Counted from the stretch's first letter, positions 1 to 8,524 are shown. The stretch is 64,000 nucleotides of DNA from Cyclobacterium qasimii M12-11B (GCF_000427295.1 NZ_ATNM01000029.1:49290-113289); one strand, 5' to 3'. Notes: generated by a model from the sequence alone, not told the origin. Numbers and translations: made by a program.

Positions 1-693
1 ACAGAACGTTATCCCTTGATTATTTTAGCAGGTGATGCAGGTACAGGTAAAACTGTTTCTGCCGAAGCAATCGCCGATAAAATGGTTAGAGAATTAAAGA
101 AAGAAGGTTTTTTTCTAAAACTAAGCACTAGAGTAAGAGGTGAAGGACTTCACGGGCAAATGGGTAATTTAGTGAATGATGCATTTGCAGAATTAAAAAA
201 GCAGGCAGGAAAAAAGAGATTAGCATTCTTATTTATAGACGAAGCAGATGCCATTGCTACAACTCGATCAACAATGCAAATGCATCAAGAAGAGAAAGCC
301 GCTGTAAATACTTTAATACAAAAAATCGATGAAATACGAGACTTAAAAGGCAGAGCTGTTATTTTCATGTCCACAAACAGACTTCATTTTATTGATGAGG
401 CCATAATTAGAAGAGCAGCAGTAATTTTAGAATTTGAAAGACCAAATGAGCAAGAGCGTAAAGACCTTTTTGAAAAAAGTTTAACAGGAATTGAGTTTAG
501 CAATCAGGATTTACAAGAACTTGCTGATTTAACAAGTCCAGAGAAAAACGATAATTTAGGCCATTCATTTTCGGATATTAGATTGAAAATTCTGCCAGAG
601 ACAATAGCTTCGTGTTTTCCTGACACACCTCTTACTTTCCAGATTTTGTGTGAAACCATAAAAAAAATTAAACCAAGTCCTAAAATTGTATGA
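1..693 (+). CDS. AAA family ATPase, C-terminal part (5' end cut by window)
   Basis: The reading frame is open from the first base, so the gene starts upstream. The visible 230 residues hold an AAA+ core: Walker A GDAGTGKT around residues 11-18, Walker B LFIDEADA about 65 residues later, a sensor-1-like stretch MSTN, and a sensor-2/arginine-finger-like RRAA. AAA ATPases of this type use ATP to remodel protein partners. The stop overlaps the start of the next gene (ATGA at 690-693), so the two are translationally coupled. Such ATPases are known next to SMODS-associated NUDIX proteins in predicted nucleotide-signalling conflict operons, which is why I read this as part of a defence locus. The N-terminal domain that would define its partner is missing. 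Confidence 0.85.
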   Translation, partial: TERYPLIILAGDAGTGKTVSAEAIADKMVRELKKEGFFLKLSTRVRGEGLHGQMGNLVNDAFAELKKQAGKKRLAFLFIDEADAIATTRSTMQMHQEEKAAVNTLIQKIDEIRDLKGRAVIFMSTNRLHFIDEAIIRRAAVILEFERPNEQERKDLFEKSLTGIEFSNQDLQELADLTSPEKNDNLGHSFSDIRLKILPETIASCFPDTPLTFQILCETIKKIKPSPKIV

Positions 694-1535
694 CAACTCG
701 ACAATCAAATATAATTGTACTTATAATATTTGGAGGTTTTATCCTATATAGGACTATTTTTCCGCCAGATTCCGATGATTCTTTCTCTCAAACTTTCTTT
801 AATATTTCAATTGAAATAGTTGGCGGAATATTACTTTTTGGGATTTTGCAGTTTCTTCAAAATATTAATCGATTTTGGTTCTACATTCAAACACAATTTC
901 TTTTAAGAAAGATAGATGTTAGATTATCCATTGCATACTTATTTAGGATAAATATTAATGGGAAATTTTTATTAGTGAAGAGTCGTAGAAGGGACTATTA
1001 TCAACCAGTAGGTGGTGCTTTTAAAACGTTGCCAGGAGCTGATAAAGTATTTGAAAAACTTGGTGTAAAACCTGATAAATTAGTCGAGACAGAACATGGG
1101 ATTGCTAAAAGTGATTTAAGGGTTTATGTTAAAGGAGTGCATATTATCGAGTTTTTAGAATGGTTTAAATCTAAAGAAGATAGAGAAATTTCCCCTTGGA
1201 GAGAATTTTGTGAAGAACTTATATCAACAGATATTTTACCTTGGAAACCATTTAGATATATCGATTATAAGTTTAAAGGAACAGTTCAATCTCCAATTAT
1301 TAATATGGATAGTGGAGGAAAGGGTTTGTTCTTGTTTGAAGTTTATGATCTTGTAGTAAATGATGAACAGAAACCTGTTTTAGAAGAACTGCAAAAGCGA
1401 GGCAATACGGCTGAATACGTATGGGTAGATGATTATCTAATTCAAAGGTTGGGGCATGACGAACGTACAAAAGATCAACTTTTTGAGATTGCGCCCCATA
1501 CAAAATATGCGCAGAATTTATCTTGGAATAAATAA
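690..1535 (+). CDS. Two-TM membrane protein with SMODS-associated NUDIX (Sa_NUDIX-like) domain
   Basis: 281 residues. Two hydrophobic helices lie at about residues 6-24 and 36-58, followed by a cytoplasmic domain. Near residue 90 there is a NUDIX-like entry strand and YQPVGGAF, and near residues 168-176 a NUDIX-box-like WREFCEEL, which matches the REUXEE core of the family. NUDIX enzymes hydrolyse or bind nucleoside diphosphates linked to another moiety. The arrangement (2 TM, then NUDIX with an insertion) resembles the family described as SMODS-associated NUDIX, found with AAA ATPases and CD-NTase-type synthases. It overlaps the upstream AAA gene by 4 bases. A membrane-anchored sensor or hydrolase of a nucleotide signal is inference; only part of the NUDIX box is clear. 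Confidence 0.7.
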   Translation: MTTRQSNIIVLIIFGGFILYRTIFPPDSDDSFSQTFFNISIEIVGGILLFGILQFLQNINRFWFYIQTQFLLRKIDVRLSIAYLFRININGKFLLVKSRRRDYYQPVGGAFKTLPGADKVFEKLGVKPDKLVETEHGIAKSDLRVYVKGVHIIEFLEWFKSKEDREISPWREFCEELISTDILPWKPFRYIDYKFKGTVQSPIINMDSGGKGLFLFEVYDLVVNDEQKPVLEELQKRGNTAEYVWVDDYLIQRLGHDERTKDQLFEIAPHTKYAQNLSWNK

Positions 1536-1559
1536 GAACTAAAATATTTGAAATAAACT

Positions 1560-2190
1560 AAAAGCGGATGATATGATAAAAAATGGATAGGGCATAATAA
1601 TGTATGTTTAAAATAGGCACGTTAATACTAAACTCAATGCTTTTAACTCGTATCATACTATGTGCTTAACCGAAGGTTTAGTGCTTCCAAAGCACCTACT
1701 TTTCATATATGTTTCGAGAGTAACGATCGGCTAAAAAATGGTTACGCAACTATTTATAAGATGGTGGAACCGACCCAACGGTGTTGTTCTACAGGGGAAG
1801 CACCAAAACACCATAAGGTGCTTTGGTAAAGAGTCAAGGTATTGAGCGTTATGGAAAAGGCCACGTCAAGAACGTAGTCAGGTAATGATAAAGGAGATAA
1901 ATGCAAATGAACCTCTGATGATGTGTCCAGAAAGTGCTTCATTCTGTAAAAGTGGTTGAATTATGACTATCATTACGAGTTTAGTGGTTACCTGTTTATT
2001 GACTGGACGCAAGGCGTCATTTAGGAGGTATGGCCTTTCCCGTATTTTCGGAACCTTTATTCAGGGTTATTTACTGACTTCCCAACAACGGTTAACAATT
2101 TAATCGGGAAAGATTGTTCCACTCCTTTTTTATTTACCCGTCGGAGAGGCAGTATAAAGGAGTGTTTTACAAGAAAAAGAAAAGCTCAAT
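1560..2190 (+). other. Non-coding, structured stretch; possible group II intron remnant (5' domains only)
   Basis: No convincing ORF covers 1536-2284. The + strand is rich in short stems, for example GTGCTT/AAGCAC near 1681-1695, AAGCACC/GGTGCTT near 1799-1825, and CACTCCTTT/AAAGGAGTG near 2120-2165. Phrases such as TTAACCGAAGG, CTGGACGCAAGGCGTC and TTTCCCGTATTTTCGG recall domain I-III text of bacterial group II introns. There is no recognisable domain V hairpin, no GUGYG-type 5' end that I can assign, and no reverse transcriptase. It could equally be another structured RNA. The family call is a weak inference; the absence of coding and the presence of stems are what is seen. Strand is chosen from the intron-like wording. 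Confidence 0.3.
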
Positions 2191-2284
2191 ATAAAATTAA
2201 GTAATTGTATAAGCTTTAGTAATAGTTGTTTTGTGTACTTCTAAAAATTGGCGCTTAAGTGATGTGGGTATTTTGAAAAAGAAT

Positions 2285-3078
2285 ATGGGAAAAGAAAAAG
2301 TATGTTTTATAATAATGCCTATTTCTGACCAAGAAGGATATGAAAAAGGACATTTTTCACGTGTTTACAAGCATTTAATTGTTCCAGCATGCGAAAGAGC
2401 TGGATTTAAACCTATAAGGGCGGATGATGAAGTTAAAACAAATTATATTGTAATTGATATAATAAGAAAGATTTTGGATTCTGATATAGTTCTCGCTGAT
2501 TTAAGTGCTAAAAATCCTAATGTAATGTATGAATTAGGTATTAGGCAGGCATTCAATAAAAAACAACGTTAATAAAGGACAATAGAACCTCGAGAGTATT
2601 CGATATACAAGGATTAAGAACAATAGATTACGACGAGAGTTTGAGAATTGATGAAGTGCAAAATAAAATTGATATGATTTCCAATGCTCTCAAAGAAACT
2701 TTCCATGCGGGAGACGACGAAATAAATTCTGTACTACAATTGTTGTCGATTAAACCTGCTTCATACCCTGAGTCATTTGAATTATCTAAAGAGTCGAATT
2801 TAGTTCTAAATGCACTGGAAGGTATATCAAATCGACTTTTAAAAATTGAAGGGGAAAAACCAATTTTTTATAAAACTGAGAAATCGACTTTCAGAATTAA
2901 TGGAGAAGATTTTGAATTAGGTCAAGAAATGTATGATTCTGGTAGTAATTTTAATACGATAGGTAAATTTATTTGGGTCGATGGCTCAATAATTTATTAT
3001 TCAGATAATGAAAATACAATTAAATCTATAAATGAAGAAAATGATATTTATTCTAGAATAACTTCATTACCCTTTTAG
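2285..3078 (+). pseudogene. Nucleoside 2-deoxyribosyltransferase/TIR-like fold protein, frameshifted
   Basis: The first part (from ATG 2285) encodes VCFIIMPISDQ, then HLIVPACERAGF, ADLSAKNPNVMYELGIR, the hallmark pattern of DRT-like proteins that are common as effectors or sensors in bacterial conflict loci (an N-glycosidic-bond-acting Rossmann-like fold). The frame stops at 2570-2572, but the -1 frame continues at once with LIKDNRTSRVFDIQGLRTI, the expected next strand, and runs to 3078. Adding one A to the A6 run at 2558-2563 restores a 264-residue protein. The second part holds a helical region and a C-terminal beta-rich tail (FRINGEDFELG) that I do not recognise. The start at 2285 is preferred over the TTG at 2231 because the conserved block begins there. 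Confidence 0.7.
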
Positions 3079-3251
3079 AAGCAACCCCTAATCAATTAAA
3101 CTAAAATTTTGTAAGATAACACATTAATTCATTGTAACCTGGATGGGAATCAATCTCAGCTTGCTTTCCGCTATTGGCATTGCATAGCTCATTATATTTG
3201 AAAGTACTAATAACCTAGATTTTCAGGCTCTACTTTACAAAACATTTGGAA

Positions 3252-3659
3252 ATGAAATTAAGAAATATTAACGACATACAATCCCTTCCTTCTGTTCTTG
3301 GTCTCAAAGAATTGAACCAGTATTTGATTCAATTGATTGAGATATTAGAAAATGACAATACAATTTCTCAAGCGCAAGCTGCGGAAGAGATAAACAACTT
3401 GATTTCATATCAATGTTTCAATGAGGAAGGGCTTAGTGAGGAAACCAGCCTTAAGATATTGAATTGGATAAAATCAAATTATGAACCTCAAAATAAAGAT
3501 TCAATCGAATGTAATTCAGGAAGTCTTGCCAATCTCAATTGTTATGGTGTAGAGGAATTCATTAACGAAAGAATTGAAAAATCAAATTGGGAATTTGAAA
3601 AAAATGAACTTGTTGATTGTTTGAAGGAAATAAAGGAAAGTAAAAACGGGGGGGAATAA
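3252..3659 (+). CDS. Hypothetical protein, 135 residues
   Basis: Small acidic, mostly helical protein with no signal peptide or membrane segment. I do not recognise the family. It contains the phrase FINERIEKSNWEFEKNELVDCLKEIK near the C-terminus and two cysteines mid-protein. ATG at 3252 is chosen over TTG at 3246. It sits among unknown accessory genes; its size and acidity would suit an immunity or antitoxin-like protein, but nothing in the sequence proves that. Confidence 0.55.
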   Translation: MKLRNINDIQSLPSVLGLKELNQYLIQLIEILENDNTISQAQAAEEINNLISYQCFNEEGLSEETSLKILNWIKSNYEPQNKDSIECNSGSLANLNCYGVEEFINERIEKSNWEFEKNELVDCLKEIKESKNGGE

Positions 3660-3753
3660 CTAAGCAATCTAGTAATTTTAAAAGCTTAATCTAAAGCTTA
3701 TGGACCCATCGATGAAACGAAGTTTAGCCAGAACGTTACCACATTTTCGTAAA

Positions 3754-4356
3754 ATGAAACTGAGAATACTAATCATTCTAATCCTGGGACTTCAAATTAG
3801 TTGCTCTAAAAAAGCGAGCAGAAACGAAACTTTAGTATTTAATGAGTCTGAACATTCACCAGAAAGTGGAATGCAATCGACAAATCAAGAATCAAATAAC
3901 ATCTCGGAAAAGGAGACCGAAGACGATTGCATTTTTGATCTAACCACACAATCGGACGAGTTCATTCAGCACATTCCGGAATTTAAAAATTACACATGGA
4001 ATGATTCAACAAAAACAGCAACCATTCTTCTCCAAAACGGTGACACGTTGTATGCTCAAAGAGGAGGTTGTTATCACTTTGGCATTTCAGGAAAACTAGT
4101 CAAATTAAATGATGATCATTCAATCGATAATATTGACCATTGGCTTGGTGAAGCTAAATGGATAAGCAAACGAATATTGGACGATTCAGACTATCAAGAA
4201 TTAGAACAAATGATAGTATCTAAGAACTACGACCTTGACCTTGATAACGACAGAATTTACATTGCTTTTAAAGGCCATAATTACTCTGAATGGTACTTAA
4301 CGGTTGAAAGGCTACATGGAAATACAATTATAGACACAGGGTATTATTTTGATTGA
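3754..4356 (+). CDS. Hypothetical lipoprotein, 200 residues
   Basis: Starting at ATG 3754 the protein begins MKLRILIILILGLQISC, a short lipoprotein signal with lipobox LQISC, so it should be lipidated and exported. An in-frame ATG at 3700 would put 18 charged residues before the signal and is less likely. After a Ser/Glu-rich linker (about residues 20-65) there is a compact domain with NGDTLYAQRGGCYHFG and ending DTGYYFD. I do not recognise the family. It stands alone, followed by a non-coding repeat. Confidence 0.6.
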   Translation: MKLRILIILILGLQISCSKKASRNETLVFNESEHSPESGMQSTNQESNNISEKETEDDCIFDLTTQSDEFIQHIPEFKNYTWNDSTKTATILLQNGDTLYAQRGGCYHFGISGKLVKLNDDHSIDNIDHWLGEAKWISKRILDDSDYQELEQMIVSKNYDLDLDNDRIYIAFKGHNYSEWYLTVERLHGNTIIDTGYYFD

Positions 4357-4388
4357 AAAAAGAAATAAAAAAATGTGGGCCAAAAATC

Positions 4389-4880
4389 AAGCATTCTGAC
4401 AACTGGAATAGCCTGGTTTATCCCTTCGACAGGCTCAGGGGACAAGCTCATTGAATCACTGTAAGGGTCCGGATTATTTGTGAACTATGGATCCTGGTTA
4501 TTCCTTTATTTATAGCAGCTATTTTTCATCGCTTAAAGGTTTACGGAAGTGATTTTGTCAGCATTGTTGCAGAAAAAAAAGCAACAATACCGCCAAAATC
4601 GGGTTGTGCTTATCGTTTTGGACCAAGGCTTCACAGCCTTGGCTACAAAAATGACACCCCTATGGGGTTTTGAGATTCGTTAAGTTTAAGCGTATAGATT
4701 GCCACCGAAAGAAATGTTAAGCTTTAAAAACGTTTGAAGGGATTTATAGACATTGACAAGGGACGTATTAAAGCTTATTTAATTGCCACTTTCTTTATTT
4801 CTTGCGTTACTTTTGCCAGTTTTTCTTAAGATTTTATTGGCTCATCTGGATTTCTTGTCGGGGATTCAAAATTTGGAAGC
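4389..4880. repeat. Composite intergenic repeat, copy 1 (internally deleted)
   Basis: Non-coding. It opens with AGCATTCTGAC and CCCTTCGACAGGCTCAGGG, continues with TAGCAGCTATTTTTCATC, and carries the family hairpin at 4551-4600 (imperfect arms around an A8 loop), then CCAAGGCTTCACAGCCTTGG and ACCCCTATGGGGT. The TIR-like module present in copies 2-4 is absent here; the sequence passes directly to the right-hand block ending near CTTGTCGGGGATTC. Compare 5686-6660, 7262-8398 and 10599-11730. The rest of the gap to 5030 shows no gene. Confidence 0.75.
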
Positions 4881-5030
4881 CTAAAACTGAAATTGCCTGA
4901 TAATTAGTGCGATTATAGGCATGTCCTCTGCTAAAATTTAGTTTTATACAAATGTTATTTGGAGTCCAGAAGGTTGAAACCGATAGTAATTTCAAGAAAT
5001 CTTACTTAACTGATAAAAATCAGGACAATG

Positions 5031-5059
5031 TTGACATCAATACCAATAATTGGTATATT
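5031..5059 (+). promoter_or_regulatory. parD promoter with palindromic operator
   Basis: TTGACA at 5031-5036 and TATATT at 5054-5059 are 17 bases apart, a classic sigma-70 spacing that is unlike the Bacteroidota TAnnTTTG type. Between them lies a perfect 8-bp inverted repeat ATACCAAT-A-ATTGGTAT (5040-5056). Its place 30 bases before the parD start fits autorepression by the ribbon-helix-helix antitoxin. Function is inferred from position. Confidence 0.6.
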
Positions 5060-5085
5060 GAAAAATAAAATAGTAGGAATAGGAA

Positions 5086-5331
5086 ATGGCAAAAAATACT
5101 TCAATTACTTTAGGTGAGCACTTTGAAACCATAATAGAGAAAAGTATTGCTTCGGGAAGATATGCATCGGCGAGTGAAGTAATTAGAGCAGGATTACGTA
5201 AAATCGATGAAGAAGAGCAAAAAATAAATGCTTTAAGAAATGCAATTGAAGCAGGAGAAAATAGTGGCTATATCACTGATTTTGATCCCAAAGAATTCTT
5301 AGAAAGAATGCATGCAAAACATTCGAAATGA
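5086..5331 (+). CDS. parD: ParD-type antitoxin (ribbon-helix-helix)
   Basis: 81 residues. The N-terminus NTSITLGEHFETIIEKSI is the beta-strand and first helix of a ParD/CopG-like ribbon-helix-helix, followed by GRYASASEVIRAGLRKIDEEE, the very conserved ParD block. The C-terminal part (GENSGYITDFDPKEFL) is the toxin-binding tail. It binds its own operator as a dimer and neutralises ParE. The stop overlaps the ParE start (ATGA 5328-5331). Because the toxin is broken, this may be an orphan antitoxin able to neutralise a related ParE elsewhere; that is inference. Confidence 0.9.
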   Translation: MAKNTSITLGEHFETIIEKSIASGRYASASEVIRAGLRKIDEEEQKINALRNAIEAGENSGYITDFDPKEFLERMHAKHSK

Positions 5332-5604
5332 AATTGAAATTCCAATTAAGTAGATTAGCAAATAATGATTTAGAAAACATTTGGGAATATACATTTACAA
5401 ACTGGTCTTTAAAACAAGCAGATAATTACCCAAATCAATAACATTTGTATTAACCCGGAACTTGGAAGGCAAATTTTTAGCATAAATCCTAACCACAGAA
5501 TGATTAAAATTAATGCTCATTTCATAGTCTATAAAGTAGATGGGGAACTTCTAAAAATCGACCGAATCGTCCTTGAAAGAATGGATATTCCGAATAGAAT
5601 TTGA
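5328..5604 (+). pseudogene. parE: ParE-type toxin remnant, frameshifted by a small deletion
   Basis: The first frame gives MKLKFQLSRLANNDLENIW then EYTFTNWSLKQADNY and stops at 5439-5441. The +1 frame resumes INNICINPELGRQIF, then INAHFIVYKVDGELLKIDR and ends ILxERMDIPNRI-like (RIVLERMDIPNRI). These are the start and end of a ParE gyrase-inhibitor toxin of about 95-100 residues. Between DNY and NPELG about seven residues usual for the family are missing, so a deletion of roughly 20 bases, not a homopolymer slip, best explains the break. The toxin should be inactive. Confidence 0.75.
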
Positions 5605-5685
5605 TGCAAAAAAGGAGTCCACCTAACAATAAAGAAGCTGTAGCACCTTCATCCTTTCTACTCTTATCCTCTTCGCTGAGGGTGT

Positions 5686-6660
5686 GATTTTGGCGGTATT
5701 GTTGCAGAAAAAAAAGCAACAATACCGCCAAAATCTTGTTGTCCTCCTTGTTTTTACCAAGGCTTTACAGCCTTGGCTACAAAAATGACACCCCTATGGG
5801 GTTTGGGGATTTGTTAAGTTTTGCCGTCAATATTATCAAAGGGAGTAATGCCAAAATCGTATCTTACTTTTTTCTTACTACTAGCATGCACCCATGGCTT
5901 TGATATTTTCATCTTTACAAATCCTACGGAAATATTGAATACAGGAAGAAAGTTTCTTAGGTGTTTCAAAGTACCCAAGCCCTGAAAGGGCGATATATCA
6001 AAGCACAGGGTGAAGCCCTGTGTTAAGGATCAATGATTTATAACCAAGCCCTGAAAGGGTGTAATACCTATGGTGTGAGTGCCATTTCCTGTAATGGCGA
6101 TAAAATAGGGGGTAAATTCCAAGCTCTGAGGGTTGTCCATCCTAATTAAAGGGAAAGTGCAAAGAGGAAATTATATCGCCCCGTCAGGGCTTGTAAAATC
6201 GTATGTCTCATAACGATGGGCTTCACCCATCGCTGGTAGATATCACCCTTTCAGGGCTCAAAATAAAATAAAAAACAAGCCGACATGGCGAAATATAACA
6301 GAGTTGTAACCGTGGTTCAGGAAATACACATTAAATGATTTTGTCAGCATTGTTGCAGAAAAAAAGCAACAATACCGCCAAAATCGGGTTGTGCTGATCG
6401 TTTCGACCAAGGCTTGACAGCCTTGGCTACAAAAATGACACCACTATGGGGTTTTGGGATTTGTTAAGTTTTGCCGTCAGGACCGCCATAGAAAGTAATG
6501 TTATGCTATATTGTGTTAGATGGGATTCACGGACTCATATTAGTGGTTCAGGTAAGACAATTGGAATGGATGGTACTTTGTTTATTTCTCGGGTTACTTT
6601 TGATTGTTTTCGTTATAAATTTAGGAGCTGCACTGGATTCCTTGTTCGGAATTCTTAATT
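5686..6660. repeat. Composite intergenic repeat, copy 2
   Basis: Non-coding. It begins with the best hairpin of the family: perfect 20-bp arms GATTTTGGCGGTATTGTTGC (5686-5705) and its complement (5716-5735) around an A-rich loop. Next come CCAAGGCTTTACAGCCTTGG and ACCCCTATGGGG, then a module bounded by imperfect inverted ends AGCCCTGAAAGGG (from 5978) and CCCTTTCAGGGCT (to 6258), then a second hairpin (6337-6385), another CCAAGGC..GCCTTGG stem and a right-hand block to about 6660. The left block seen in copies 1, 3 and 4 is missing. The short ORFs inside are not conserved between copies. Confidence 0.8.
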
Positions 6661-6770
6661 TGAGAGAGAAACAGACTGTAATCCCCTGATTTATAGTACG
6701 TATATACAAAGCTCTAAGGCTAGAATGTGGGTGTATACAGATATTATACTTCACTAAGAAACAACTATTT

Positions 6771-7199
6771 ATGAAAAAATTGATCTTTTCCATTCTGATC
6801 GTAACTCTGCTACTCGGATGCAATTCTGACAAAACAGAAAAAGAGCAAACTCGAAGTCAAAATTTTAATCTGACACCTTTAGAAGTTGTTAATAATCGTA
6901 TGGATTTATACAATCAACACAACTTTTCTGAATTTATAAAACTTTATGCCAATGATGTTGAAATATACACTTATCCTGATAAATTATTAGGGATAGGAAC
7001 AGATAACATAATTTCTATTTTTGAACCAAAGTTTGCTACCAAATCGATAAAGGTTGAAATCGTTAGTCAAATGAATAACGGTAACTATGTTATTAATCAC
7101 GAAATCGTTACGGAAAAAGGAATTGAGACAAAGTATATTTCTATTTATAAAGTCAAAGATGGATTGATAAAAAGCGTGAAGTTTGTAAGAGATAAATAG
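6771..7199 (+). CDS. Lipoprotein with NTF2/SnoaL-like domain
   Basis: 142 residues. MKKLIFSILIVTLLLGCNSD is a lipoprotein signal with lipobox LLGC (Cys17). The mature part, PLEVVNNRMDLYNQHNFSEF then KLYANDVEIYTYPDKLLGIG and ISIYKVKDGLIKSVKFVRDK, follows the cone-shaped NTF2-like (SnoaL/DUF4440-type) pattern: helix, helix, then a curved sheet ending with a K-V-KDG-I strand. These domains bind small ligands or act as isomerases; the substrate cannot be told. It lies isolated between two repeat copies. Confidence 0.75.
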   Translation: MKKLIFSILIVTLLLGCNSDKTEKEQTRSQNFNLTPLEVVNNRMDLYNQHNFSEFIKLYANDVEIYTYPDKLLGIGTDNIISIFEPKFATKSIKVEIVSQMNNGNYVINHEIVTEKGIETKYISIYKVKDGLIKSVKFVRDK

Positions 7200-7261
7200 T
7201 AATATTTGACCAAAATTTAAGTTGAATCAAATCTGAATAAAAAAGCGAAAGCATAAAAATT

Positions 7262-8398
7262 AAGCATTCTGACGGCTGGCTTAGCCTGGTTTGATCCTTA
7301 GACAGGCTCAGGTTACAAGTTCATTGAATCACTGTAAGGGTCTTGATTATTGGGGTTTTATGGATAATGGTTATCCCTTTTTTTATAGCAGCTATTTTCC
7401 ATCAAGTAAAAGTTTACGAAAGTGATTTTGTCAGCATTGTTGCAGAAAAAAAGCAACAATACCGCCAAAATCGGGTTGTACTTATCGTTTTTACCAAGGC
7501 TTGACAGCCTTGGCTACAAAAATGGCACCCCTATGGGGTTTTGGGATTTGTTAAGTTTTGCCGTCTATATTATCAAAGGGAGTATTGCCAAAATCGTATC
7601 TTACTTTTTTCTTACTACTAGCATGCACCCATGGCTTTGATATTTTCATCTTTTCAGATCCTACGGAAATATTGAATACAGGAAGAAAGTTTCTTAGGTG
7701 TTTCAAAGTACCCAAGCCCTGAAAGGGTGTAATACCTATGGTGTGAGTGCCATTTTCCTGTAAGGACGATAAAAATAGGGGGTAAATTCCAAGCTCTGAG
7801 GGTTGTCCATCCTAATTAAAGGGATAAGTGCAAAGAGGAAATTATATCGCCCCGTCAGTGCTTGTAAAATCAGTATGTCTTTTAACGATGGGCTTCACCC
7901 ATCGCTGGTAGATATCACCCTTTCAGGGCTCAAAATAAAAATAAAAAACAAGCCTACATGGCGAAATATAACAGAGTTGTAACCGTGGTTTAGGAAATAC
8001 ACATTAAATGATTTTGTCAGCATTGTTGCAGTAAAAAAAGCAACAATACCGCCAAAATCGCGTTGTGCTGATCGTTTCGACCAAGGCTTCACAGCCTTGG
8101 CTACAAAAATGGCACCCCTTTGGGGTTTTGGAATTCCTTAAGTTTTGCCGTTTGCATAGGCATAAGAAGTAATGTTAAGGTATAAAGTGTTAGATGAGCT
8201 TAATCCGGTAGATATTCTCACTTTTTTTAGAATTAAAATGCATTGGTAAACTCCCAGAAAAAATAGCGCATTAACCAAATGATATTCTTATCTATTTCCC
8301 AGAAGCGGACCATTCTATAGCTTTTCGGTTTGTTTTTCAGAAAGTTTCATTAAAAATGCAGTATTTAATAGGTATTCCTTGTCTGGAATCATTAATTT
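7262..8398. repeat. Composite intergenic repeat, copy 3
   Basis: Same order as copies 2 and 4, with the left block present (AAGCATTCTGAC from 7262, GACAGGCTCAGG near 7302). Hairpins are at 7424-7472 and 8010-8059. The inverted-end module (7714-7930) is shorter than in copies 2 and 4: the segment between two AAGCCCTGAAAGGG direct repeats has been lost, as expected from recombination between them. The right block runs to about 8398 (ATTCCTTGTCTGG). It has no coding potential. Confidence 0.8.
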
Positions 8399-8524
8399 AA
8401 AAAATACAAACTGAAAAATCCGGATATATAGCGCGTATTTAAGGAAATCCACGGCTAAAACGTAGGTGTTTACGGTTGTTACCAACTTTTTGAAAATATT
8501 GATTTTCAAAAAAATTATTAAAAT

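Noticed and set aside
1754..1942. Minus-strand ORF of 62 residues
   Set aside because: It lies in the structured non-coding stretch and has no family-like pattern.
2550..2572. Programmed -1 ribosomal frameshift
   Set aside because: The P-site codon would re-pair on TAA with a mismatch, no downstream pseudoknot is evident, and the same kind of slip occurs in seven other unrelated genes.
2231..3078. Retron: deoxyribosyltransferase-like effector next to a structured RNA
   Set aside because: No reverse transcriptase is present in the window near this gene, and the RNA does not show paired a1/a2 ends that I can identify.
5978..6258. CRISPR array, from repeated AGCCCTGAAAGGG motifs
   Set aside because: The repeats are few, in both orientations and unevenly spaced, with no cas gene.
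6446..6832. Short ORFs inside and after copy 2 of the repeat
   Set aside because: They are not conserved between repeat copies and show no protein-like composition.
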